DNA from: JBNJGT01 sp046496745
Lineage (GTDB): Archaea > Nanobdellota > Nanobdellia > Woesearchaeales > JACJVW01
Assembly (NCBI GenBank): GCA_046496745.1
Contig: JAWOGQ010000051.1
Location: 1 to 22,153, forward strand
Reading direction: 5' to 3'
DNA: 22,153 nt
Part shown: positions 1 to 7,045 of the stretch, one piece after another
Numbering within the stretch: position 1 is the first letter of the stretch
Layout of the letters: each line of letters starts with the position of its first letter
Program-made: the position numbers and the translations under genes
The notes under the pieces: model-generated
Databases searched by the model: none
Told to the model about the DNA's origin: nothing
The model's input: only the letters and a program-made list of their open reading frames with translations

Positions 1-285
1 GACACTAGCGCAGGCATGCCGAAAAGCAGGCTTAAGAAGCGCGATTTGTTCGGCGCAGTCATCCTTTCATCAGGAGCCCCTCCTGTAATCAACCGGATTT
101 TTGGGATAACCTATTACCCTTCAAAGATATTGAAGTGGCTCTGCAGGTTGTGGGGTTGTAAAAAGACTTATGTCCTTCGTGCTGGTGGAATGGAAGCAGG
201 CAAGAACTCTAAAGCAAGGGAACTTGGGAAGGCAAGAGACCTAGGTCATACCATCGGCAGGAAACTACGCAAGCTTTATAAATAA
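1..285 (+). CDS. C-terminal part of a probable flavodoxin-fold NAD(P)H-dependent oxidoreductase (5' truncated by window edge)
   Basis: The frame is open from base 1 (D-T-S-A-G before the first Met at 16), so the gene begins upstream of the window and only about 94 C-terminal residues are visible. The stretch from a hydrophobic strand (FGAVILSSGAPP) through N-R-I-F-G to an amphipathic helix (ILKWLCRLWGCKK) and then an R-A-G-G-M loop resembles the last strand-helix-strand of flavodoxin-like FMN reductases / NAD(P)H:quinone oxidoreductases. The tail is a basic helix rich in Lys and Arg (KARELGKARDLGHTIGRKL), also usual there. No catalytic motif can be checked because the FMN-binding N-terminus is missing. 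The family call is pattern recognition only; it could be another Rossmann-like protein. The stop overlaps the TATA box of the next gene. Confidence 0.5.
   Translation, partial: DTSAGMPKSRLKKRDLFGAVILSSGAPPVINRIFGITYYPSKILKWLCRLWGCKKTYVLRAGGMEAGKNSKARELGKARDLGHTIGRKLRKLYK
274..283 (+). promoter_or_regulatory. TATA box for GAPDH gene, plus Shine-Dalgarno
   Basis: The sequence ctttataaat lies over the stop codon of the preceding gene. A start of transcription about 26 nt on (near 305) would give a leader of about 13 nt containing GGGGT at 309-313, five to nine bases before the ATG at 318. This is one of the few genes here with both a TATA box and an SD-like site. Confidence 0.6.
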
Positions 286-317
286 GCGATTTCTAGGTAA
301 ATAAAAAAGGGGTAATC

Positions 318-1319
318 ATGGTAAGAGTAGCAATAAATGGATTCGGACGGATAGGAAGGCTTTTTTTCCGCGCAGGTTTTGATGAATTGAACATAGTCGC
401 AATCAACGACCTTGGTGATATAAACACCATGGCACATCTTCTGAAGCACGACTCAGTGCACAGGGAATACAATAATGATGTTCATGTCCACGACAATAGC
501 ATATATGTCAATGGTAAGGAAATAAGAGTCTTCAATGAGAAAGACCCTGCAAACCTTCCATGGAATGATCTTGATATCGATGTTGTGATCGAGTCAACAG
601 GCATATTCCGGACAGAAGAGAAAGCAGGAAAACACATACAGGCAGGAGCAAAAAAGGTCTTGCTTTCAGCTCCCGGCAAGGGTGGTAACATCAAGACCAT
701 AGTCAAAGGTGTCAATGAGCATGAGTATGACAAGGAGAACCATCATATAATAGACAATGCATCATGCACCACGAATTGCCTTGCACCGATAATAAAAGTC
801 CTGAACGACAATTTTGGTGTGAAACGAGGATTCATGACAACCATTCATGCAAGCACTGCAGACCAGCGCATTGTTGATGCGCCTCACAAAGACCTCAGGC
901 GGGCAAGGGCAGCAGGCCTTAACATGGTTCCTACAACCACTGGTGCTGCTATTGCAGTAGGACGCGTCATTCCAGATGTGGAAGGAAAGCTTGACGGCAT
1001 GGCTGTAAGGGTGCCTGTAACTGACGGCTCTCTTGTTGACCTAACGGTTGAACTCAACAGGGGAACTAACATTGATGAAGTGAACGACCTTTTCAGGAAT
1101 GTTGCTATCCATCACCTTGCAGGGATCCTGGAATACTCCTCCGAGCCATTGGTTTCAAGCGACATTATAGGAAACCCTAACTCCTCAATTTTTGATAGCC
1201 AGCTGACAAGGGTAAGCGATGGAAATCTCGTCCACATAACCGCATGGTATGACAATGAATGGGGTTATTCGTGCCGTCTTGTCGATGTAGCAAAACTAAT
1301 CAATAGTTTTTTTAACTAG
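318..1319 (+). CDS. gap: Glyceraldehyde-3-phosphate dehydrogenase, class I (bacterial/eukaryotic type)
   Basis: Cytosolic enzyme that oxidises glyceraldehyde-3-phosphate with phosphate and NAD(P)+ to 1,3-bisphosphoglycerate. The 333-residue length is normal for class I GAPDH. Visible motifs: the nucleotide-binding G8-F-G-R-I-G13, an Asp at residue 31 after the second strand (A-I-N-D-L, the usual NAD-selecting Asp), catalytic Cys150 in S-C-T-T-N-C, and catalytic His177 in T-T-I-H-A-S-T. The second selector site reads D-A-P-H-K-D (187-192), i.e. Ala-Pro, between the NAD-type Leu-Pro and the NADP-type Ala-Ser, so the cofactor is probably NAD with possible relaxed use. Most archaea use the unrelated class II (phosphorylating, Gap-2-like archaeal) enzyme, so this gene was probably acquired from bacteria. 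The membrane-protein gene starts 18 bases after its stop and may be cotranscribed. Confidence 0.97.
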   Translation: MVRVAINGFGRIGRLFFRAGFDELNIVAINDLGDINTMAHLLKHDSVHREYNNDVHVHDNSIYVNGKEIRVFNEKDPANLPWNDLDIDVVIESTGIFRTEEKAGKHIQAGAKKVLLSAPGKGGNIKTIVKGVNEHEYDKENHHIIDNASCTTNCLAPIIKVLNDNFGVKRGFMTTIHASTADQRIVDAPHKDLRRARAAGLNMVPTTTGAAIAVGRVIPDVEGKLDGMAVRVPVTDGSLVDLTVELNRGTNIDEVNDLFRNVAIHHLAGILEYSSEPLVSSDIIGNPNSSIFDSQLTRVSDGNLVHITAWYDNEWGYSCRLVDVAKLINSFFN

Positions 1320-1337
1320 TTTTATTTTTCTTTACAC

Positions 1338-1979
1338 ATGAGACTGGGTAGCATATACAGGATACAATTATGGATTTCCTTTTTCTTCAGGGGCATCCTT
1401 TTACTCGCAGTTATAGAGTCATTCATCAACAAGCTTTGGATGGTCATGTTCATTGCAACCCTTACCCTGTCTATAACATTCCTGCCCTCTCTTCTCAGAC
1501 GAAATATCAATTTCAACCTTCCTACAGAGATGGAGTTCTTCATGACTCTCTTTGTATTTGCAGCTCTCTTTTTGGGAGAGATACAGAATTATTACGCTGT
1601 CTTTCCCTGGTGGGACACCTTGCTGCATGGGCTCAGCGGGATAGCCCTGGGTTTTGTAGGTTTCCTGATAATCTTCTCCTTATACAACAACAATCGTATC
1701 AAGGCAAGCCCCATAATGATTGCTCTTTTCACATTCTCTTTTGCAATGATGGTAGGTGCAATGTGGGAGATCTTCGAGTTTGCAGTGGACCAGATCTTTA
1801 ACCAGGACATGCAAAAAGGTTTAGTGGACACCATGTGGGATCTCATAATGGACACCCTTGGTGCATTACTTGTCTCGATAATAGGTTTCTTCTATGTAAG
1901 GGGAGCCCCGTCTCTAATATTCCATCATTTCCTTTGTCGCGTAGCAAAGGCAAATCCACGCTTCTTCAAGAATTTATGA
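1338..1979 (+). CDS. Multi-pass membrane protein resembling the YjdF/DUF2238 family
   Basis: 213 residues with about six hydrophobic segments (near residues 10-28, 33-52, 66-84, 97-117, 128-146 and 174-190). Polar motifs sit between them: W-W-D-T-L-L-H-G (about 91-98), W-E-I-F-E-F-A-V-D (about 142-150) and D-T-M-W-D-L-I-M-D-T-L-G-A (about 163-175). Paired Asp/His/Glu and W-D motifs at membrane boundaries are the pattern I associate with DUF2238/YjdF membrane proteins, whose biochemical role is not established. The ATG lies 18 bases after the GAPDH stop with a T-rich stretch between them, so cotranscription is possible. Its 3' end overlaps the convergent histone gene by six bases. Function unknown. 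Confidence 0.7.
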   Translation: MRLGSIYRIQLWISFFFRGILLLAVIESFINKLWMVMFIATLTLSITFLPSLLRRNINFNLPTEMEFFMTLFVFAALFLGEIQNYYAVFPWWDTLLHGLSGIALGFVGFLIIFSLYNNNRIKASPIMIALFTFSFAMMVGAMWEIFEFAVDQIFNQDMQKGLVDTMWDLIMDTLGALLVSIIGFFYVRGAPSLIFHHFLCRVAKANPRFFKNL

Positions 1980-2189
1980 GCTTTTTATGAGTTCTTTTGC
2001 AAGTGCAACATCCTTTGCCTGTACAGTTCTTCTTCCGCAATGCCTGGCAAGCTCCAGTGCTTTTGCAGCAACCTTCTCTGCATGCGCTTCTACAAGATAA
2101 GTGAATGAATCAAGCCCCTCCTTACTAACCCTTTCAGCACCCTTCTCAGCAAGTGCCCTTCCCAATGGCGCTTTAGGCAAATTTTCCAT
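1974..2189 (-). CDS. Archaeal histone (single histone fold, no tails)
   Basis: A 71-residue chromatin protein predicted to dimerise and wrap or bend DNA. The order matches archaeal histones of the HMf type: L-P-x-A-P-L-G-R at the N-terminus (minor-groove Arg region), G-A-E-R-V-S in loop 1, a long central helix (residues about 25-50), then R-H-C-G-R-R-T and V-Q-A-K-D-V in loop 2 and the start of helix 3. There is no N- or C-terminal tail. The start codon is placed unusually: the upstream AMP phosphorylase ends ATG-TAA, one base follows, then the histone ATG. This arrangement suggests translation by re-initiation after the phosphorylase, and no separate TATA box or SD is evident. A histone cotranscribed with a nucleotide-salvage enzyme is not a usual pairing. 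The other end overlaps the convergent membrane-protein gene by six bases. Confidence 0.95.
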   Translation of the reverse strand: MENLPKAPLGRALAEKGAERVSKEGLDSFTYLVEAHAEKVAAKALELARHCGRRTVQAKDVALAKELIKSS

Positions 2190-2190
2190 T

Positions 2191-3687
2191 TTACATCCTT
2201 ATCTCATATGGGTACATTGTCTTCAAGACTTCAACAGCGTTCTTAAGCCTGTTCTTTGACCCAGCATAGATAGTGAATAGTTCATCACCAATCTCCACAT
2301 TCTCATGTACCTTGTGATGGAACATGATCCCACAATGATGATTCATTGGAGCCCCGGCAACCCTTGCAATCTTTGATATCATGTGATTGTCAATATGCAT
2401 TATTGTTCCCTTGGCATTTGCCCTCACAGTATAAGTATGATGGGATACCTCTATCTCATCCGGGTGGTCGATCCTCTTACCCTGTGCCTCAAGGATCTCA
2501 ATCATCTTACCGTATGCCTTCCCCGAGGCCAGAACCTCCTCTGCCATGCGTTTTCCCTGGAACTTTTTAGCTTTTCCAGCCATCTCAAGCAGAAGACCTG
2601 CCATCATGCATGCCTTCTCACGTAGGTCAGTGGGCTGCCTCCTCTCATTCAGAAGCACGTAAAGTACATCTTTTGCCTCCAGGGCAGGTCCGATGCCATA
2701 ACCAATAGGCTGTGAGCCGTCTGTTATGATTGCCCTTATATTTATGTCCAACTGCCTTGAAACCTTTTCAAAAGCCTTCTTCAGCTTTTTTGCCTTGCTC
2801 ATGGACTCTATCTTTGCCCCTCTTCCCACAGGGATATCAATCAAGATATGTGTGCTCGAAACAGACAGCTTCTTTGAGACTATGCTTGCTATCAGTTGGC
2901 TTTCTGCATCTATCATCATGGGCTTTTCCACATTGATGATCTTGTCATCAGAAGGAGCAAGATTCAGTGCCCCTCCCCACACCAGGCAACCATTATGCTT
3001 TTCAACAATCTCCTTCATCTTGGGAAGGTCGATGCTTACATCACAAAGCACTTCCATAGTGTCAGCAGTCCCTGCAGGGCTTGTGATCGACCTGGAGCTT
3101 GTCTTTGGTATCGTGCAGCCACAGGCCGCAAGTATCGGCACAAGAAGCATGCTGGTTCTGTTTCCTGCAACCCCACCTATGCAATGCTTATCAAGGATAG
3201 GGTACTGGTTGACTTTCAGTATCTGTCCTTCTTCAGTCATAGCCTTGATAAGATGGACTCTTTCAGTGTCATCCAGCGGATTGGTATAACATGCCGCAAC
3301 AAAATACGTGAGTTCAATATCATTAAGCTTGTTATGGACAACATCCCATATTATCTGGTATATCTCATCCTTAGACAGTCGTCCTCCATCCAGTTTCTTC
3401 TTGATGAAATCAATGGACAATGGCTTTCTTGCCATCTTTATCTGTACAGTAGAACCATCCCGCAGCTTGAGAGAATCAGAAACCTCTTTGAAAACAGCGA
3501 TTGTTCCAGGAGAGACGATATGATCGCTCTGGCTTATATCAACTACGACTGTCTCTATCTTCTTTCCTTTTATTATCTTTATGCGGTCCATGCTATAGAG
3601 ATCATACATCTCTGCGTCATGCTTGTGCAGGACTGCCACCAAGACACCGCCTGTCTTAATGTCCATTTGTTTTACTTTTACCTTCAT
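2191..3687 (-). CDS. deoA: AMP phosphorylase (archaeal, thymidine/pyrimidine phosphorylase superfamily)
   Basis: Catalyses phosphorolysis of nucleoside 5'-monophosphates, mainly AMP + Pi to adenine + ribose-1,5-bisphosphate. This is the first step of the archaeal AMP/NMP pathway, which continues via ribose-1,5-bisphosphate isomerase to form III RuBisCO. The 498-residue length and an extra N-terminal domain of about 85 residues distinguish it from bacterial thymidine phosphorylases. The family signature is seen at D-K-H-C-I-G-G-V-A-G-N-R-T-S (166-179), then K-T-S-S-R-S-I-T-S-P-A-G-T-A-D-T-M-E (195-212), the phosphate/substrate-binding segment. The start at 3687 (M-K-V-K-V-K) matches the usual N-terminus and overlaps the permease stop by 32 bp; a later ATG at 3666 is possible. 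Neither the isomerase nor RuBisCO is in this window, so the full pathway is inferred. Confidence 0.95.
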   Translation of the reverse strand: MKVKVKQMDIKTGGVLVAVLHKHDAEMYDLYSMDRIKIIKGKKIETVVVDISQSDHIVSPGTIAVFKEVSDSLKLRDGSTVQIKMARKPLSIDFIKKKLDGGRLSKDEIYQIIWDVVHNKLNDIELTYFVAACYTNPLDDTERVHLIKAMTEEGQILKVNQYPILDKHCIGGVAGNRTSMLLVPILAACGCTIPKTSSRSITSPAGTADTMEVLCDVSIDLPKMKEIVEKHNGCLVWGGALNLAPSDDKIINVEKPMMIDAESQLIASIVSKKLSVSSTHILIDIPVGRGAKIESMSKAKKLKKAFEKVSRQLDINIRAIITDGSQPIGYGIGPALEAKDVLYVLLNERRQPTDLREKACMMAGLLLEMAGKAKKFQGKRMAEEVLASGKAYGKMIEILEAQGKRIDHPDEIEVSHHTYTVRANAKGTIMHIDNHMISKIARVAGAPMNHHCGIMFHHKVHENVEIGDELFTIYAGSKNRLKNAVEVLKTMYPYEIRM

Positions 3688-4747
3688 TTGACATCACTTC
3701 TATTGCTATTTTGATCATCTCATATCCCATTGAAAGGATCAAAGGCCCAACAAGGATACCTATTATCCCAAAGGTCTTGATTCCTCCAAGAACCCCCAGT
3801 AATACGACAACAGGATGGCTTTTGCTTTCAGCACTGATAAGTTTTGGGCGCAGGAAATTATCGATGGTTGAAACCAATAATGCACAATACAAAAAGAGTC
3901 CGATTCCCATCCAAAGCTCTCCTGATGATTCCAGTATCCCTCTAAGGATTAGTGAAAAAGATGCAGGCACCCATACTATGGCAGTACCCACCAAAGGCAC
4001 CAGGGCAAACAAGGCTGTCACAAGGCCCCAGAAAATTGCTGCATTTATCCCGAAAATGAAATAACCTATTGCTGCAAGCCCTCCCTGGATGAGCGCAACA
4101 TAGATCTGTCCGAAAAGTACACCCCTCATGACAGATGAAAAGCGTCCTTTGACCATTGTCTTGTATTTTTTCCTTATAGGGATTATATCGAATAGCTTGT
4201 GTACCAGGTTTTTCCCGTCTTTTAACAGGTAATATGTTATGAATATCACGATGAAGATATTAAGGACAAAAGATGGGATAGCAACAATGAAATTGGACCC
4301 TATCTTTAGGAGATAATTGCTCATGCTCTCATAAGCGTTCTTTACGAATCTTTGTATGCTCTCTTCAGCCTCAACCATAGTCAGGAGATCCGAGAACATG
4401 CAGACCACTGTGGTGCTTGTTTCACAGTAATTCTCGAGTGTGCTGTTCCCAAGCCTCTCCCTTGCAATATTATAAGCTGCCTGGGTCTCATCAGTAGTGA
4501 TCTGTATCAGTGCAAGGAATGGTAGCAATGCTATGAAAATCATGCTTATAGAGACGATCAGGGCAGAGGTGTTAGGTTTCTTGATCTTTGCATTCAGTTT
4601 AGAATAGAGCGGATAAAGGATGTATGCCAGAAGTCCAGCAGTGATAATTGCTGTAAGATAAGGTATTATAACAAAGAGGATAAGGACGGCGATTATAACC
4701 AGTGTTATCCCAATTACGTATCGCTCGTACTGCTTGATGCAAAACAC
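3656..4747 (-). CDS. AI-2E / PerM family (DUF20) membrane permease
   Basis: About 363 residues with the family layout: two N-terminal transmembrane helices (from about residue 10), a third near residue 45-65, a soluble region with a short Cys pair, then a block of five or so hydrophobic helices. The conserved D-N-F-L-R-P-K-L-I lies between the late helices, and a Gly/Pro-rich L-G-V-L-G-G-I-K-T-F-G-I-I-G-I-L-V-G-P segment is near the C-terminus. Members export small solutes or act as ion/H+ antiporters; the substrate cannot be read here. The open frame extends to an ATG at 4813, but that extension runs backwards through the tRNA gene. I therefore chose the first plausible start outside it, GTG at 4747, preceded by AAAGG. 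Eight bases or so separate it from the tRNA 3' end, so it may share the tRNA transcript. Confidence 0.85.
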   Translation of the reverse strand: MFCIKQYERYVIGITLVIIAVLILFVIIPYLTAIITAGLLAYILYPLYSKLNAKIKKPNTSALIVSISMIFIALLPFLALIQITTDETQAAYNIARERLGNSTLENYCETSTTVVCMFSDLLTMVEAEESIQRFVKNAYESMSNYLLKIGSNFIVAIPSFVLNIFIVIFITYYLLKDGKNLVHKLFDIIPIRKKYKTMVKGRFSSVMRGVLFGQIYVALIQGGLAAIGYFIFGINAAIFWGLVTALFALVPLVGTAIVWVPASFSLILRGILESSGELWMGIGLFLYCALLVSTIDNFLRPKLISAESKSHPVVVLLGVLGGIKTFGIIGILVGPLILSMGYEMIKIAIEVMSNEGKSKTNGH

Positions 4748-4754
4748 CCCTTTA

Positions 4755-4827
4755 TGGGCCCGCCCGGACTCGAACCGGGGATTCCCGCCGTGTCGAGGCG
4801 ATGTCATAGCCACTAGACCACGGGCCC
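4755..4827 (-). tRNA. tRNA-Val (anticodon GAC), with C instead of U at position 33
   Basis: A full 73-nt cloverleaf on the minus strand. The acceptor stem GGGCCCG/CGGGCCC pairs perfectly, with discriminator A73 and no encoded CCA. The D-stem is GTC/GAC, the anticodon stem TCGCC/GGCGG has one T-G pair, the variable loop is five bases, and the T-arm CCCGG-TTCGAGT-CCGGG is canonical. The seven-base anticodon loop is TCGACAC, so 34-36 is GAC, consistent with valine (A35, C36, A73). Position 33 is C, whereas almost all elongator tRNAs have U33; the usual loop would be CTGACAC, so bases 32 and 33 look exchanged. No intron. A TATA-like box lies 24-33 bp upstream. Confidence 0.93.
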
Positions 4828-4850
4828 TTACTTTAAAAGGGGAGTTTATC

Positions 4851-4860
4851 CCTTTAAATA
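4851..4860 (-). promoter_or_regulatory. TATA box for tRNA-Val
   Basis: On the minus strand this reads TATTTAAAGG, centred about 28 bp upstream of the first tRNA base (4827), the spacing expected for an archaeal TBP/TFB promoter. It lies in the 40-bp gap after the LysM gene, so the tRNA has its own promoter. Confidence 0.6.
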
Positions 4861-4867
4861 ATTTTCT

Positions 4868-7045
4868 CTAATAAAGCCGATGTTTCAGTGAGTTGACCAG
4901 GAACTGGTTTTTAATATCAAGCAAAGAGATATGGTCTGGATTGACCTGATCATAATACTCCCTTGCAATATCATAATTCTTAGCGTTTGCATAAGCATCT
5001 GCAAGGCCCAGCAAAGATTTGTACTGGCTCTTGTCTCGCTTGTCATTCTTCTGCACAACACTGTAGCAAACCACGCTTTCCCAGCCCCCTGTCTTATCAG
5101 CGATATCCAGCAACTTTTCAAAGTACCTGTACCTTGCATGTTTTCTCTTCTTATCACGTTTCTCTTCAAATTCAGGTGTGCTAACCTCTTCAAAGGTTGC
5201 AATAGCTTCAAGGTACATCCTGTTACTGCTGTAGATGGTTCCAAGTTCCATCAGCATCTCATCTGTCTTTACCTTGTCATCTGTTTCACGGATTGCCTGG
5301 TGCAGTTGATCTATAAGCTCCTTGTCTGATTCATCAATCTCATGCATATAATTCCCGGCAAACTGTATGCCCATCATCTGTCCCGCATTCCAGACTATCT
5401 CTTCAATGCTTTCATCATATGCACCTGCAGCAGCATAAGTCACGATACTTGCCATGTCAGACAAAGACCCGAAGGTTTCGTCGATTGCACTACGATATGC
5501 TGGCTCTACAGAAGGTATTTTTACTGTCTTCTCGACCCTTCCATTAAGGTAGCCTGCCATCTTTTCAAGCGATTGCTTTTGTTCCTCAGGGCTTGCATTC
5601 TCATCTACAACATACCCAGGCTCATTCATCACCATCTGCCGGACATCCTTTGATTTCTCCTCGTATTCAGATGAATCAATAAGTCCCATGTGATAGTCCA
5701 GGTCATCAAGCAACATTCGCGCGCTTTCATGGTCTCCCACTTTAGCAAGAGACTCTATCTCCTTTAGGGCAGGATCCATCAAGGTGCTCGCATATTGCTC
5801 CATCAGTTCACCAAGCGTGTCCTTTACCTCTGGAACCTTGTCACTCTCAGGATAGAAACGAAGGAAAGTCTGGCAATATCGCATCTGCAGCTTCTCTTCC
5901 TCGCTTAAGTATTTCTTATTGGATATGAACTCATAGAAGGACTGGCCTATAGAAAGCCCTGCCAAAGGAGCAGTCATTCCTTCTGAAACCACAGCAGCAA
6001 TAGTAGGCCTTTTCAGTACATCTACAAGATCAAAGGCCCGGTTCATATTATGTGCAAAATCTGCTTCCTTTATGCGGGAATAAAGATCCTCTTCTACCAG
6101 CCTGTCAGCTCCCGGTGAACCAGGAATATTCTCAAGCCTGGTCCTTTTCATATCGTAGTTGTCAGAATACTTGAACATTACTGAATGCAGGACAGCCCTG
6201 TCATCGGGAACATCTCCCACAATAGCATCCAGTGTTTCACTGTCATTATTGAGTATCGCCCGCATGATCTGCTCCTGCGGGTCCACCTTCGAAGGTTGAG
6301 TCTTGATCTCCTCTTCTGACTTGAGTTCAAGCCCTGAGATATCAAGCCACCCTACTGGTGGTGCTGTCTCAAACGTGTCAAAATTCGAGGAAATCTTTCC
6401 TCCTATCTCATAGAGATCAGCATAAGGCTCAAGCCTATCACGAATATCACGCCATGTCTCTCCTTCTTCTACCTTAAGGCGGACAGGCACCCCATCCTTA
6501 AACTCCATGGGGTCCTCTTGAGGCTCTGGCTTTTTTAACCCTAAGCCTTCAAAACTTAGAATTTTTCCAGGTTCCAGCCGTAACGGGTCATACCCGTTGA
6601 TTTCCTGCATCTTTTCAATTATCTCAGGTACAGGTCTCTTTGTATAACCCTTATCATACAATTCAGAAGCTATCCCCCAGTAGGTATCACCCTTCTCTAT
6701 CACTTTTGACTGGGGAATCTCCTTCGTTGAATCCAGCCATAGACCATCTACCTTGACACCATCAACCCTGTAATCCCTTTCATTGAGTCTTTCAATGATG
6801 GTTTCCACATCAACCTCGTCTCCAGGAAACAATTTCTCTGATGCCTCAGGGAATTCTTTTGCTATCTGGAAATAAGAGAATCCAGGCTTCTTTTTTATCG
6901 CTTGTTTCACATAAGGATTGGTGATCTCTTCCTTATGGTCCTTCAGGATATGTGTAAGTGTTTCTCCTTCCTTTACAGTATAGCCAAATGCGCTGCTCGT
7001 GATTGCTGAAAACAATATGGATGCTAAAGCTATTTCTTTTTTCAT
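4868..7045 (-). CDS. Large secreted protein with LysM-like modules and a helical TPR-like C-terminus
   Basis: 725 residues with an N-terminal signal peptide (Lys-rich start, hydrophobic core, A-F-G at about 19-21). LysM-like modules follow: one at about 22-80 (Y-T-V-K-E-G-E-T-L), a clear one at about 114-165 (V-I-E-K-G-D-T-Y-W-G-I-A ... I-N-G-Y-D-P ... L-E-P-G-K-I-L), and a third at about 189-240 (K-V-E-E-G-E-T-W-R-D-I). LysM domains bind N-acetylglucosamine-containing polymers in bacteria and eukaryotes. From residue 255 the protein is almost entirely helical, with Tyr/Ala/Leu spacing of tetratricopeptide-like repeats at the end. A role at the cell surface, binding glycan through LysM and scaffolding through helices, is my inference. 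Its ATG overlaps the preceding gene's stop by four bases (ATGA), so it is the third gene of a secreted-protein operon. Confidence 0.8.
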   Translation of the reverse strand: MKKEIALASILFSAITSSAFGYTVKEGETLTHILKDHKEEITNPYVKQAIKKKPGFSYFQIAKEFPEASEKLFPGDEVDVETIIERLNERDYRVDGVKVDGLWLDSTKEIPQSKVIEKGDTYWGIASELYDKGYTKRPVPEIIEKMQEINGYDPLRLEPGKILSFEGLGLKKPEPQEDPMEFKDGVPVRLKVEEGETWRDIRDRLEPYADLYEIGGKISSNFDTFETAPPVGWLDISGLELKSEEEIKTQPSKVDPQEQIMRAILNNDSETLDAIVGDVPDDRAVLHSVMFKYSDNYDMKRTRLENIPGSPGADRLVEEDLYSRIKEADFAHNMNRAFDLVDVLKRPTIAAVVSEGMTAPLAGLSIGQSFYEFISNKKYLSEEEKLQMRYCQTFLRFYPESDKVPEVKDTLGELMEQYASTLMDPALKEIESLAKVGDHESARMLLDDLDYHMGLIDSSEYEEKSKDVRQMVMNEPGYVVDENASPEEQKQSLEKMAGYLNGRVEKTVKIPSVEPAYRSAIDETFGSLSDMASIVTYAAAGAYDESIEEIVWNAGQMMGIQFAGNYMHEIDESDKELIDQLHQAIRETDDKVKTDEMLMELGTIYSSNRMYLEAIATFEEVSTPEFEEKRDKKRKHARYRYFEKLLDIADKTGGWESVVCYSVVQKNDKRDKSQYKSLLGLADAYANAKNYDIAREYYDQVNPDHISLLDIKNQFLVNSLKHRLY

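Noticed and set aside
2896..3714. 272-codon plus-strand ORF opposite AMP phosphorylase
   Set aside because: It is a shadow of a strongly recognised enzyme gene, with low-complexity hydrophobic composition and no own promoter.
4748..4813. N-terminal extension of the permease reading frame (22 residues)
   Set aside because: It is the antisense-free read of the tRNA-Val gene on the same strand; a functional tRNA accounts for this sequence and the GTG after it gives a normal permease N-terminus.
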